From positions 62,001 through 126,000 of the forward strand of contig NZ_BATP01000039.1 in assembly GCF_000739615.1 (NCBI RefSeq): a stretch of 64,000 bases of DNA, in the 5' to 3' direction. Each line of letters opens with the position of its first letter. The first letter of the stretch is position 1. Source of the stretch: Haloferula sp. BvORR071. Lineage in GTDB: Bacteria > Verrucomicrobiota > Verrucomicrobiia > Verrucomicrobiales > Akkermansiaceae. A program made the position numbers and the translations under genes. This document shows positions 24,989 through 33,288 of the stretch, piece by piece. The notes below the pieces were generated by a model. That model had not been told where the DNA came from. It did no database searches and saw only the letters and a program-made list of their open reading frames with translations.

Positions 24989-26161
24989 CTACCTTTCCGG
25001 CGGCTCGGCGTTCAGCAGGGAGTAGAACTTCTTGCTGCCCTCCTTCCGGGAGGCCAGGTAGTTGAGCTTCTCGCCCTGCTTGAGGAGTTTCTCCAAGGCG
25101 GCCTTGTCCATGCCGCTCTGCTTGGTCAATTGCGCGCTGTTGTATTCGATGTCCACCTCAATGAAGATGCTCTGGAGCGTCTCCAGGATTTCATCATCGG
25201 TTTCCGCTTCATTCACTAGGATCTCCGGATCGCAGACGAAGTAGCCTTCGAAGGCGAGGAGCGGATCGCTTGAGGAGCGATCCTTGGCATCTTCCAAGCA
25301 GATGGACTTGATCCGGGCAATGTAGTCCGTCCACGCTTCGCCGCTGCGGAGCCCGATCTCGTCGATCTCGGCGCTTGTCACCGCGAGCTTCTCGAAGATC
25401 TCGGCTTGCTCGCGATTCATATCGGCCGCCTTCTTCGGCGTCAGGGCGGCGTTACCGAAGACGGTTTTCAGCTCGCTCTTGGTGAGCGGCTCGAAGCCCT
25501 TGAAGGCGGAATCGGTCGCGAGCGCGGAAACTTTCCGCAGCTTGCTCGGCCGCTGGATGCGGTTCAGCTTCAGGGCCAGGATCGTTCGGATGAAGGATGC
25601 GATATCGAGGAACTCAGCCGACTCCTGGACCTCACCCAACTGCAGCGGAATGCCCGTGAGCTTGATCAGCCGCTTCAGCAGCGAGAGCATCTGCGCCTTG
25701 TGGCTCGCCGATGCCAATGCCTTCTCGTAGTTGTCCCGGATCTTGGCGTAGAGCCTGCCCTCGATGAGGGAACTTTTCTCGGAACTCCAGTAAGCCCGCA
25801 ATTCGGGGCTACTGGAATCGATCCCCAGAATCATGTCGATCCGGGTCGGGCTCTTGCTCTCCTTCAGCTTGGTGAATGGCACCTTGAAGAAGTCCCGGAT
25901 TCTCACTTCTCCCGCCTTGCGGCTTCTCAATTCCGCGCTCGGGGATTCGATCCCCAGGCTGACCAGGATCCGCACTGCTTCCAGCGATTTGGCGAGCGAG
26001 TCGCGGGAAGAGGAACCCTTCAGGGAGTGCTTGGTGCTCCAGAAGAGGGCGCAGTCCACCAAGTCGCTCTCGATCGGCGCGGTCGGCAGGGATTGATCCA
26101 TGGCTTCAGCAATCCATCGGTCGATGGGAAGCCAGTCGGAAGAGATGGCGAGATGTTCCAT
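24989..26161 (-). CDS. Unrecognised 390-residue protein, fourth gene of the J-domain operon
   Basis: A soluble, charged, mostly helical protein without signal peptide or membrane segment. Two stretches resemble each other, SLGIESPSAELRS near residue 92 and ILGIDSSSPELRAYW near 130, hinting at an internal repeat. The C-terminus (QLTKQSGMDKAALEKLLKQGEKLNYLASR) looks like a winged-helix or helix-turn-helix element. It begins 10 nt after the third gene ends, so it belongs to the operon started by the J-domain gene. Function unknown. Confidence 0.6.
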   Translation of the reverse strand: MEHLAISSDWLPIDRWIAEAMDQSLPTAPIESDLVDCALFWSTKHSLKGSSSRDSLAKSLEAVRILVSLGIESPSAELRSRKAGEVRIRDFFKVPFTKLKESKSPTRIDMILGIDSSSPELRAYWSSEKSSLIEGRLYAKIRDNYEKALASASHKAQMLSLLKRLIKLTGIPLQLGEVQESAEFLDIASFIRTILALKLNRIQRPSKLRKVSALATDSAFKGFEPLTKSELKTVFGNAALTPKKAADMNREQAEIFEKLAVTSAEIDEIGLRSGEAWTDYIARIKSICLEDAKDRSSSDPLLAFEGYFVCDPEILVNEAETDDEILETLQSIFIEVDIEYNSAQLTKQSGMDKAALEKLLKQGEKLNYLASRKEGSKKFYSLLNAEPPER

Positions 26162-26171
26162 ATCGGCCGGA

Positions 26172-26897
26172 TCACATGTCCATGAACTCTTCCATGTTGG
26201 TGGTCGCTTCCGCGCCGAACTTCTTGGTCGCTTGCTTGTGGAGCTTTGAGAGCGTCACCTTCACGAACTTCGCGCGACGTTCCTCGGAAGCGCTGTCGAA
26301 GGACGTTTCCTCTTCGTCGGAATCATCGTCCGAGCCGCCATCAACGATGCTCTTCCCCATCGCTCCGTTGACGGTGCGGAGAAGCTGTCCCGTCAGGTTC
26401 AGGTTCTTCGCGATCTCCGCCACGGTGCCGACTTCGCCATCGGAGATGATTCTGCTCAGTTCGGCGCCATGGTAGCTGATTTCGCACATGATGCAGGCGG
26501 CTACCACCTCGATGTGGTCATCGATGAGATTCGTGAACGCGGCCTGTTTCTCCACGGGTCGGGTGAGGATCACCGAGGTAAGGAAATCGCTGAGATCCTG
26601 TGCCGGGCCTCTGGGGTTTTCCAAGATGCGGCTCAAGCTCCGCCGCGCCAGGATCGCAAGCATGCAGTCCTCGGCGATTGCCGGATCGATCAAGGCGGCT
26701 GCCTGATTCGGCTTGGTGTAGTCGAAGGCCTCGCTGAAGAGACGGGCGACATCCACGGTTTCCATGTCGGCGATCACCGCGGACAAGGCATGGTCGCCCT
26801 GGTTGTTGGCGATCAGCTCCATCACCTCATTCGCGCGGCTCGGATCCTTGATCCGGTCCAGGATGAGGAGTTTGTAGTCAGCTTGTTCGTCCTGCAT
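26172..26897 (-). CDS. Unrecognised acidic 241-residue protein, third gene of the J-domain operon
   Basis: The start is the ATG at 26897 (MQDEQADYKLLILDRIK); the frame is open to 27014 but that part overlaps the previous gene. The N-terminal two-thirds is helical with several hydrophobic stretches (SAVIADMETVDVARLF, VVAACIMCEISYHGAEL). An acidic linker (DGGSDDDSDEEETSFDS) follows, then a basic C-terminal helix (KFVKVTLSKLHKQATKKFG). No domain recognised. It begins 2 nt after the upstream gene's stop, so it is almost certainly co-translated. Confidence 0.6.
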   Translation of the reverse strand: MQDEQADYKLLILDRIKDPSRANEVMELIANNQGDHALSAVIADMETVDVARLFSEAFDYTKPNQAAALIDPAIAEDCMLAILARRSLSRILENPRGPAQDLSDFLTSVILTRPVEKQAAFTNLIDDHIEVVAACIMCEISYHGAELSRIISDGEVGTVAEIAKNLNLTGQLLRTVNGAMGKSIVDGGSDDDSDEEETSFDSASEERRAKFVKVTLSKLHKQATKKFGAEATTNMEEFMDM

Positions 26898-26899
26898 GG

Positions 26900-27322
26900 T
26901 TACTTCTTGAGATTGGTGAGGAAAGTTTTCGTCCGCGGATTGTTGGCAAGAGAATGAGCGATGAAGATCGCCATTGCCGCATGGGAAGGGTGCTTTTCCT
27001 TGATTTCCTTCCATACTGGAATCTTGGACGCGGAGATCGACGCGACCTTCTTTTCGGTCATCGCCGTCAGGTGTTCTTCAAGGTTCTCTTGGGGCCATTC
27101 GATCGATCCCCGCAGCTTCCTGACGAAGGACGAGTCGTTGAATTGCACATGGCCGGCGAAGATGACGAAGATGTATTCCGGTGTCGCCAGGAAGTCCGCG
27201 ACGGGAGTCTTGGCCAGTTCGTTCTGCAGCTTGAGGAATTGATCCCATTTGGTATCCGCCTCCATCGATGCAAAGGAGTCGACGAGTTCCGTCGCGCTCA
27301 GATTGATTTCCTCGTAATTCAT
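26900..27322 (-). CDS. Unrecognised 140-residue protein, second gene of the J-domain operon
   Basis: Small soluble protein beginning MNYEEINLSATELVDSFASME. The middle has the hydrophobic stretch PEYIFVIFAGHVQF, and the end is basic (NNPRTKTFLTNLKK). Its start overlaps the J-domain gene's stop by 4 nt (ATGA on the minus strand). No motif recognised. The tight spacing argues for a complex or shared pathway with the J-domain protein. Confidence 0.6.
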   Translation of the reverse strand: MNYEEINLSATELVDSFASMEADTKWDQFLKLQNELAKTPVADFLATPEYIFVIFAGHVQFNDSSFVRKLRGSIEWPQENLEEHLTAMTEKKVASISASKIPVWKEIKEKHPSHAAMAIFIAHSLANNPRTKTFLTNLKK

Positions 27323-27606
27323 GATGGTCGTCGTGCCGGGATCGATTGCAGGTAGTCTCTGGTCAGGTCGATCGCTTCCTTCCGCGCGTCATTGACCCCG
27401 CTGCGGCGCCGCTCAAGGTCATAGACCGCGCGTTTTACCGGGTCGCCGATCAGGGCATAGGCCTCCTGGATGTTTTTGAACTCCTCGGCATCTCCTCCTA
27501 CGTCCGGGTGGTGAACGCGGGCAAGGCTTCGGTAAGACTCCTTGATCTCGCGGTCGGCCGCGGTTGCCGCCAACTTGAGAATTTTGTAAGGATCAATGTT
27601 GGGCAT
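27319..27606 (-). CDS. Small J-domain (DnaJ-like) co-chaperone, first gene of a four-gene operon
   Basis: 95 residues. A J-domain occupies residues 5-65: DPYKILKLAATAADREIKESYR (helices I-II), the Hsp70-stimulating HPD in RVHHPDVGG, and NIQEAYALIGDPVKRAVYDLE (helix III). No Gly/Phe region, zinc fingers or substrate-binding domain are present, so it is a minimal class III J-protein. It should stimulate DnaK's ATPase and direct it to partners, perhaps the three downstream unknown proteins. It heads a tightly packed minus-strand operon (27606 to 24989). Confidence 0.85.
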   Translation of the reverse strand: MPNIDPYKILKLAATAADREIKESYRSLARVHHPDVGGDAEEFKNIQEAYALIGDPVKRAVYDLERRRSGVNDARKEAIDLTRDYLQSIPARRPS

Positions 27607-27732
27607 GGGGTCGGGGAGAGGCTCGGCTCGATTGCCGGCCGGTCAAGAGCTAGCCCGTGATGGGTGCGCGGCGCAAGGCAAGCGAGAAAGAAGTGCCGCG
27701 AAACCACCCGTCTGAGCGGGGAGGATCCTGGC

Positions 27733-29046
27733 TTACTGCTGCACCAGCGCGAACTTCAGCTCGGCCTCGGAAGCCACCTCGCCGTTCACGAGGCAGCGGC
27801 ACTTGGTCTGGCCGATGCTGCCGCGGATCTTGATGACCTCGGCCTCGATGTAGAGCGTGTCGCCCGGCAGGACGGGGCGGCGCCACTTCACGCTGTCCGC
27901 GCTCATGAAGTAGCCGATCTTGCCGGCGTTCTCCGGCTTGCGGAGCATGAGCACGCTGGAGACCTGCGCCATCGCTTCGAGCTGCAGCACGCCCGGCATG
28001 ATCGGGTGGCCGGGGAAGTGGCCGATGAAGAAGGGCTCGTTGATCGTGACGTTCTTCACGCCGGTGCACTTCGAATCGCCGACCATGTCGATGATGCGGT
28101 CCACCATCAGGAAGGGGTAGCGGTGCGGCAGGATCTTGAGGACGTCGTTGATGTCCAGGACGGTCTCGCCGGTGGGAAGCTGGAAGGGTGCGGCCAGCGA
28201 GCGAACGCGGTTGTATTCGCGCTTGAGGGTGGCGGCCAATTTCGAGTTCGGGCCGTGGCCCGGCTTCACCGCGATGACGTGGCCGAGGATCCGCTTGCCG
28301 CTCAGGATCAGGTCGCCGATCACGTCGAGCGCCTTGTGGCGGGCGAATTCATTGGTGAAGCGCAGCGGCTCCTTGGTCATCACTTGCTCGCCGCGAATCA
28401 CGATCGCGCTCTCGAGCGAGCCGCCCTTGATCAGGCCCTTGTCGAGCAAGGGCTTCACGTCCTCGTAGTAGACGAAGGTGCGGGCCGGGGCGATTTCCTT
28501 CTCGTAGGTCTCCGGGGTGATCTCCGCGGAGAAGTACTGGGTGAAGCGGCCATCGGGACCGACATTGGTGACGGAAACGCGAAAAGTCTTGCTGGGAACG
28601 ATGGTGATCAGGGTGCCATCACCGCTCTCTTGGTGGATCGGCTCGCGGATTTCCCAGGTTTTGCGCGGGGCATCCTGCGCGGCGATGCCGGCCTTCTTGA
28701 TCAGCTCCACGAAGGGCCGAGCGGATCCGTCACCGATCGGCGGCTCGTTGGCGTCCATCTCGATGATCGCGTTGTCGACGCCCATGCCGGTGAGGGCGGA
28801 GAGCACGTGCTCGACGGTGTGCACCTTCACGGAACCCTCGGCGAGGGTGGTGGCGCGCTCGACGGTCTTCACCTTGTCGGCATCCGCATCAATGAAGGGC
28901 TGATCCGGCAGGTCGACGCGGCGGAACTTGAAGCCGTGATCCGCCGGGGCGGGCTTGAGGGTCAGGGTGACCTTGCTTCCCGTGTGCAGGGAGGTGCCTT
29001 CAAGGGTGGCGGCGGTGGCAAGGGTGTGCTGCGCGTCGGCGGACAT
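27733..29046 (-). CDS. lpxC/fabZ: Bifunctional LpxC-FabZ: UDP-acyl-GlcNAc deacetylase / 3-hydroxyacyl-ACP dehydratase
   Basis: 437 residues. The LpxC half (1-290) has the zinc ligands H80 (HTVEH), H237 and D241 (HKALDVIGDL) and catalytic H264 (KPGHG). The FabZ half (295-437) has LPHRYPFLMVDRI, the catalytic His in GHFPGHP (H343) and E357 in LQLEAMAQ. LpxC carries out the committed step of lipid A synthesis; FabZ dehydrates 3-hydroxyacyl-ACP in fatty acid elongation. Both compete for 3-hydroxymyristoyl-ACP supply, and the fusion, known in Bacteroidota and related phyla, ties them together. It proves a lipid-A-bearing outer membrane. Cytoplasmic. Confidence 0.95.
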   Translation of the reverse strand: MSADAQHTLATAATLEGTSLHTGSKVTLTLKPAPADHGFKFRRVDLPDQPFIDADADKVKTVERATTLAEGSVKVHTVEHVLSALTGMGVDNAIIEMDANEPPIGDGSARPFVELIKKAGIAAQDAPRKTWEIREPIHQESGDGTLITIVPSKTFRVSVTNVGPDGRFTQYFSAEITPETYEKEIAPARTFVYYEDVKPLLDKGLIKGGSLESAIVIRGEQVMTKEPLRFTNEFARHKALDVIGDLILSGKRILGHVIAVKPGHGPNSKLAATLKREYNRVRSLAAPFQLPTGETVLDINDVLKILPHRYPFLMVDRIIDMVGDSKCTGVKNVTINEPFFIGHFPGHPIMPGVLQLEAMAQVSSVLMLRKPENAGKIGYFMSADSVKWRRPVLPGDTLYIEAEVIKIRGSIGQTKCRCLVNGEVASEAELKFALVQQ

Positions 29047-29383
29047 GGGCGGGAAGTAGCGGGTAGCAGGTAGCGGCTTGGCAAGGGCAAATCGTCGCTA
29101 AAGGGCTCTCTCCCAGCGTCTTTTCCCCGCCGGGCGGCCGCTTGCGCCCTGTCCGGGGAAGCAGGGACGCACTCCCACTCAAGATCTCCGGCCGGGCGAG
29201 CACCCAGAGTGCTGTTTTCCCGCAGGAGGGAGGTCCGAGGCTCCCGTTTGTCTGTCTGACAAATGCGCCTCAAACGCAATAACTACACCGTTTTGTCCCC
29301 GCTTTGGGGACTGGGAGCGATCACGGCAATCGGCCAATAGTGCCCTTGGGATGTGTCATTTTTCCGCATCTCTCGTCGAACCC
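29047..29383 (+). other. Divergent intergenic region upstream of lpxC/fabZ and the beta-repeat gene
   Basis: About 337 bp with no supported gene; open frames here are Arg/Pro-rich shadows. It holds a perfect 6-bp inverted repeat with 5-nt loop (gtcccc-gcttt-ggggac, 29295-29311) and an interrupted TTTGTC/GACAAA repeat near 29250. Both could be regulatory, but neither can be assigned. Promoters for both flanking genes should lie here. Confidence 0.4.
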
Positions 29384-31618
29384 ATGAAACTCCTTCTGAA
29401 TCAAACTCCTCCTGCCCGCCGTGGTGCCCTCCTCCTCGCTGCCTCGCTTACTTTCCTGATTCCCGGCCTCCCGGCGTCGGCAGCCATGCTGGTCTGGGAT
29501 CCGCTCCTGAGCGCCTTGGGCAGCGACGGCGCGGGCCCTTGGGACAATACGACCGCAAATTGGGCCGCCGACGGCTTCGATGTCCTGTTCCCCACCTCCG
29601 CTCAGACCACGCTCAGCGTGGCGCTGGCGACGGGAGTGACCACGATCACCGTCGTGGACACGACAGGCCTCGCCGTCGGCCAAGTGCTTTCCTCCGACCG
29701 CTTCGTGGGCGGCACCACGATCACCGATATCACCGGCAACGTCGTCACCTTGAGCACGGCTTCCACCAACACGCTCGCGATCGGGAGCGTGGTTCACTTC
29801 TCCTTCAATAACGACGCCCTGATCGGCAGCTTCTTGAATCCGGCGGGGACCATCACGGTCTCGGGCAATCAGTCGGTGGACAGCCTCGAACTGAATGAGG
29901 CCGACTCCGGCACCTACACCCTCACCGGCGGTGGCCTCACGGTCTCCGCCCGGAATGGCAGCACCGGCGCCCTGAGGGTCCGGGCGGATACCGCCATCAG
30001 CAGCGCGCTTTCGTGGAAGAACCTCCAGTTCCAAGCCGAGGGCAAGACCCTCACACTCAGCGGTGGCAGCATCCCCGGCGCGGTGAATGGCACCTTCAAT
30101 GGCTCCGTGTCGGGATCCTCGGCCTTCGTGGCCCAAGTCAGCACCCTGGCGGTGACCGGTGGCACCTTCACCACGGCCGGTTCGGGGAATACGTTCAACA
30201 TCGGTGACCAAACCACGGACACCGGCGGCTTCAAATTCTCCGGCGGCACCATCACCAGCGGTGGCAGCTTCCAGGTGGCCAACGAGCGTACGGCTTACGC
30301 GGAAATCAGCGGGACCGCCGTTCTCAACGCCTTCGGCCAAATCAGCATCGGTCGCAACAGCAACGCGAACATCGGCAAGTTCGTACTCAATGGCGGCACC
30401 ATCAATGCGACAAGGGCGGGTGGAGGCAACGACACGGAAGTGCAAATCGGCCGCGGCAATGGCGTTGGCATTATGAATGTCGAAAGCGGCACCTTCAACG
30501 TGTCGAACGCTGGCATCGCCGGCGGCGTTCTGGTGATCAACTCCGATGGAAGCACCGCAGGGGCGAGCGGCACCCTCAATCTCAGCGGCGGAACGACCAC
30601 GATCGAGGAAATCCGTTTCAACGGCGGCAACAACCACGACGTGAATGCCACCAATGGCAGTGGTGCCCTGAACATGACCGGCGGCACGCTTTACATCGGC
30701 GGCACCGTGAAGCTCACCCACGCCGTTCCCACCAATGGCGCGGGCGGCATCGTCAATCGCAACTCCGCTCGACCTGCCGATATCAACCTGTCAGGTGGCA
30801 CCGTGGGCGCCAATGCCAGCTGGAGCTCCAGCCTGAACATGACGCTCGGGACGACGAATGGAAATGTCACCTTCAAGGCTGCCAACGCCGCGGACCTCCC
30901 CTTCGACATTTCCCTCAGCGGCATCCTTTCCGGCGCGGGCGGAATCATCAAAACCGGCGCGGGCATCCTGACCCTCTCCGGCGCGGACTCTTATGCCGGC
31001 AATACCGTGGTGAACGCGGGCACCCTCGTCCTTGGGTCTATCAATTCTAACAACGAGGCCTCCACTGTGACGATCGCCGAAACCGGGGCCACGCTTCAGC
31101 TCGCTTTCGCCGGCACCGACACGGTGGCCAGCCTTGTAATCGGCGCCAATCCACCGCTGGCGAATGGTGTTTACGGGGCAATCGGGTCGCCGGCGCCGGT
31201 CATCGGGATTCCCCAGATCACCGGTGCCGGCACGCTCACGGTGGGCAGCGTGCCCACGGGAAGCTACTCCACTTGGGCAACGGCCAACGGGATCAGCGGT
31301 GAATCCGCTTCCGGCGACTTCGACCACGACGGGCTGACCAATTTTGTCGAATACGCGCTGGGACTGAACCCGACCGTTTCCAGCCAGTCGCCCGGGACTT
31401 TTGCTGGGGGCGTCATCACCTTCACCAAGGGTGCGGATGCGATCGCCAACAACGATGTGGTTTTCGAGATCGAGGAATCCAGGGACCTCGGAATCGCCGA
31501 TCCGTGGTCCACGATGGTGACCGAAGGCCCCAGCGACAACACGCCCGATATCTCCTACAACCTGCCCACTGGCCAAGCGCGGGAGTTTGCCCGCCTCAAG
31601 ATCACCCAGCTGCCTTGA
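29384..31618 (+). CDS. Secreted protein with autotransporter-associated beta-strand repeats
   Basis: 744 residues from the ATG at 29384 (MKLLLNQTPPARRGALLLAASLTFLIPGLPASA signal peptide). It is rich in G/T/N/S repeats of the beta-helix type (LSGGTxTxxxx, LTGGGLTVS). A clear PATR-type repeat, GIIKTGAGILTLSGADSYAGNTVVNAGTLVLG, lies near 520-550. The C-terminus has SGDFDHDGLTNFVEYALGLNP, a Ca-binding tail common in Verrucomicrobia, and ends in a beta domain. No autotransporter barrel is present, so it depends on another export route. Probably an adhesin or surface protein. Confidence 0.8.
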   Translation: MKLLLNQTPPARRGALLLAASLTFLIPGLPASAAMLVWDPLLSALGSDGAGPWDNTTANWAADGFDVLFPTSAQTTLSVALATGVTTITVVDTTGLAVGQVLSSDRFVGGTTITDITGNVVTLSTASTNTLAIGSVVHFSFNNDALIGSFLNPAGTITVSGNQSVDSLELNEADSGTYTLTGGGLTVSARNGSTGALRVRADTAISSALSWKNLQFQAEGKTLTLSGGSIPGAVNGTFNGSVSGSSAFVAQVSTLAVTGGTFTTAGSGNTFNIGDQTTDTGGFKFSGGTITSGGSFQVANERTAYAEISGTAVLNAFGQISIGRNSNANIGKFVLNGGTINATRAGGGNDTEVQIGRGNGVGIMNVESGTFNVSNAGIAGGVLVINSDGSTAGASGTLNLSGGTTTIEEIRFNGGNNHDVNATNGSGALNMTGGTLYIGGTVKLTHAVPTNGAGGIVNRNSARPADINLSGGTVGANASWSSSLNMTLGTTNGNVTFKAANAADLPFDISLSGILSGAGGIIKTGAGILTLSGADSYAGNTVVNAGTLVLGSINSNNEASTVTIAETGATLQLAFAGTDTVASLVIGANPPLANGVYGAIGSPAPVIGIPQITGAGTLTVGSVPTGSYSTWATANGISGESASGDFDHDGLTNFVEYALGLNPTVSSQSPGTFAGGVITFTKGADAIANNDVVFEIEESRDLGIADPWSTMVTEGPSDNTPDISYNLPTGQAREFARLKITQLP

Positions 31619-31631
31619 TCCACACGCGCTT

Positions 31632-31659
31632 TTCCGGTCGCCCCCAAGGGCGGCCGGAA
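31632..31659 (+). terminator. Hairpin after the beta-repeat gene, possible terminator
   Basis: Arms ttccggtcgccc and gggcggccggaa pair over 12 bp with one G-T wobble and a 4-nt loop. The tail (agccgttctggttt) is only weakly T-rich, so intrinsic termination is possible but not certain. Confidence 0.4.
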
Positions 31660-31706
31660 AGCCGTTCTGGTTTGCGCGCGGTCCTCCCGCGAGTGAAGCT
31701 TGAGCC

Positions 31707-32468
31707 GTGCGGGCGGAGTGCGACTTCAAGGTGATCGATGAGTCGGAGGACTGGATTGTCGTGGAGAAGCCCGCACCGCTCGCGGTGCATCCGGCGAATG
31801 GCAAGGTCGAGGCGACCTTGCTGGGCGGCTTGGAGGAGCTACTGATTTACGAGCGGGCGAATGGCGCGCGGCTCTCGATCATCACCCGGCTGGACCGCGA
31901 GACCAGCGGGCTGGTACTGGTGGCGAAGAATGCGGCAGCAGCCCGGCACTTTTCCCTGCAATTCCAGGAGCGGCAGGTGAAGAAGGAGTATCTGGCCCTG
32001 GTCCATGGCTGGCCGGCGTGGGAGGAGCTGATGATCGAGGCCTCGATCATTCGCGGTGGCGGGGCGATCTGGCTGCGGCAAGCGGTGGATCCCGCAGGGC
32101 GGGATTGCGTGACGGGCTTCCGGGTAGAGGGCCGGTTCGAAAATGAGCGCGGCCGCTTTGCCTCGGTCCGCTGTTTTCCGGAAACCGGGCGGATGCACCA
32201 GATCCGCGTGCATCTGGAGCACGCCGGGTATCCGCTCGTGGGGGATAAGATCTACGGGACCGACGGGACGCCGTACCTGGAGCAATTCGAGGGCAGGCTC
32301 TCGGCTGAATCGGCGGCGCGCTTGATGCTGCCGCGCCATGCGCTGCATGCCTGCCGGCTGGCGCTTGCGTGGGGAGGGGAGATGCGGGAATGGTCCTCAC
32401 CGCTGCCGGCGGATCTTGCGGAGTTCTTGAGCCCCGAAGCTCCTGCCGCCTCTGAATCTCAAATCTGA
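31707..32468 (+). CDS. RluA-family pseudouridine synthase
   Basis: 253 residues with GTG start at 31707. The catalytic motif is ITRLDRETSGLVLVAK with the conserved aspartate after RL. KKEYLALVHG and the C-terminal GRMHQIRVHLEHAGYPLVGDKIYG are family signatures. It isomerises uridine to pseudouridine in rRNA or tRNA (RluA, RluC, RluD and TruC are related). No S4 domain is present, so it is the short type; the exact site cannot be assigned. The stop codon lies in the left arm of an inverted repeat. Confidence 0.88.
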   Translation: MRAECDFKVIDESEDWIVVEKPAPLAVHPANGKVEATLLGGLEELLIYERANGARLSIITRLDRETSGLVLVAKNAAAARHFSLQFQERQVKKEYLALVHGWPAWEELMIEASIIRGGGAIWLRQAVDPAGRDCVTGFRVEGRFENERGRFASVRCFPETGRMHQIRVHLEHAGYPLVGDKIYGTDGTPYLEQFEGRLSAESAARLMLPRHALHACRLALAWGGEMREWSSPLPADLAEFLSPEAPAASESQI

Positions 32469-32518
32469 ATTTTCAAATTTGAGATCTTGGACCCGCTTTC
32501 AGATCTGAAATTTGAGAT
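32458..32518. repeat. Cluster of palindromes and an 11-bp direct repeat between rluA-like and nif3-like genes
   Basis: First, arms at 32458-32469 and 32472-32483 (11 of 12 pair, 2-nt loop). Second, a perfect 14-bp palindrome tttcagatctgaaa at 32497-32510. Third, the word aaatttgagat occurs at 32475-32485 and 32508-32518. The A+T-rich run stands out from its GC-rich surroundings. It could be a terminator, an operator or a small mobile remnant. Confidence 0.5.
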
Positions 32519-32529
32519 ACCCTGCGCCC

Positions 32530-33285
32530 ATGCCCTCCCTCCACGAAATCGTTACCTTCCTCGATGCCGAACTCCGCACGGCGGAGATCCCGGACTACTC
32601 CGGGGCGGTCAATGGCCTGCAATTGGAGAATGGCGGCGCGGTCACGCGCATCGCCGCAGCGGTGGATGCCTCGCTGCCGGTGGTGGAAAAGGCGGTCGCC
32701 GCAGGAGCCGATCTGCTGCTGGTCCACCACGGGATGTTCTGGCAGGGGGCGCAGCCGCTGACGCGGGCCTTCTATCGCAAGATCAAGGCTGCGATGGACG
32801 CGGGGCTGGCCATTTATTCGTCGCACCTGCCCTTGGACGTCCATCCGCAGATGGGGAACAACGCCCTGCTCTTGAAGGCACTGGGCCTGACCAAGAGCGG
32901 GACATTTTTCGATTGGAAGGGTCTGCAGCTCGGCCTGCTAGCTGAGGTGGAGATTTCGCGCGAGACCTTGGTGGAGAAGCTGGCGTCAGCCGTAGGCGGC
33001 CCCGTGCATCTCTGCCCGGGAGGTCCGGAGAGGCTGCGCAAGATAGGTCTCGTGACCGGCGGGGCTGGGGCGGAGGTCGCAAGCTGCACGGCGGCAGGAG
33101 TTGATACATTCATCACCGGGGAGGGACCGCACTGGAGCTATCCCTTGGCGGAGGAGCTCGGCATCAACCTGTTATACGCGGGGCACTACGCCACGGAGAC
33201 TTTCGGGGTGAAGGCCCTGGCGGCCCGTCTGGCGGGCGACCACGGGATCCCATGGTCCTTCATCGATCACCCCACCGGGCTCTGA
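32530..33285 (+). CDS. Nif3-like dinuclear metal centre protein
   Basis: 251 residues from the ATG at 32530 (MPSLHEIVTFLD). NIF3/YbgI signatures: NGLQLENGGAVTRIAAAVDAS, the metal ligands LLLVHHGMFW (two His), SSHLPLDVHPQMGNN, the second half with ITGEGPHWS, and GHYATETFGVKAL. Family members bind two divalent metals; a GTP cyclohydrolase I type 2 role has been proposed, but the function is uncertain. The middle PII-like insert of longer members is absent. Cytoplasmic. Confidence 0.85.
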   Translation: MPSLHEIVTFLDAELRTAEIPDYSGAVNGLQLENGGAVTRIAAAVDASLPVVEKAVAAGADLLLVHHGMFWQGAQPLTRAFYRKIKAAMDAGLAIYSSHLPLDVHPQMGNNALLLKALGLTKSGTFFDWKGLQLGLLAEVEISRETLVEKLASAVGGPVHLCPGGPERLRKIGLVTGGAGAEVASCTAAGVDTFITGEGPHWSYPLAEELGINLLYAGHYATETFGVKALAARLAGDHGIPWSFIDHPTGL

Positions 33286-33288
33286 GCC

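Noticed and set aside
27664-29073. 469-codon plus-strand frame
   Set aside because: Shadow of lpxC/fabZ, which carries all catalytic residues on the minus strand.
30000-30700. Repeated GGT/GGC-rich words in the beta-repeat gene as a possible CRISPR or tandem DNA array
   Set aside because: Repeats are at protein level (Gly/Thr/Asn strands) with variable DNA; no constant repeat-spacer pattern.
29321-30721. 466-codon minus-strand frame
   Set aside because: Shadow of the beta-repeat gene; Ala/Gly/Arg/Glu-rich and motif-free.
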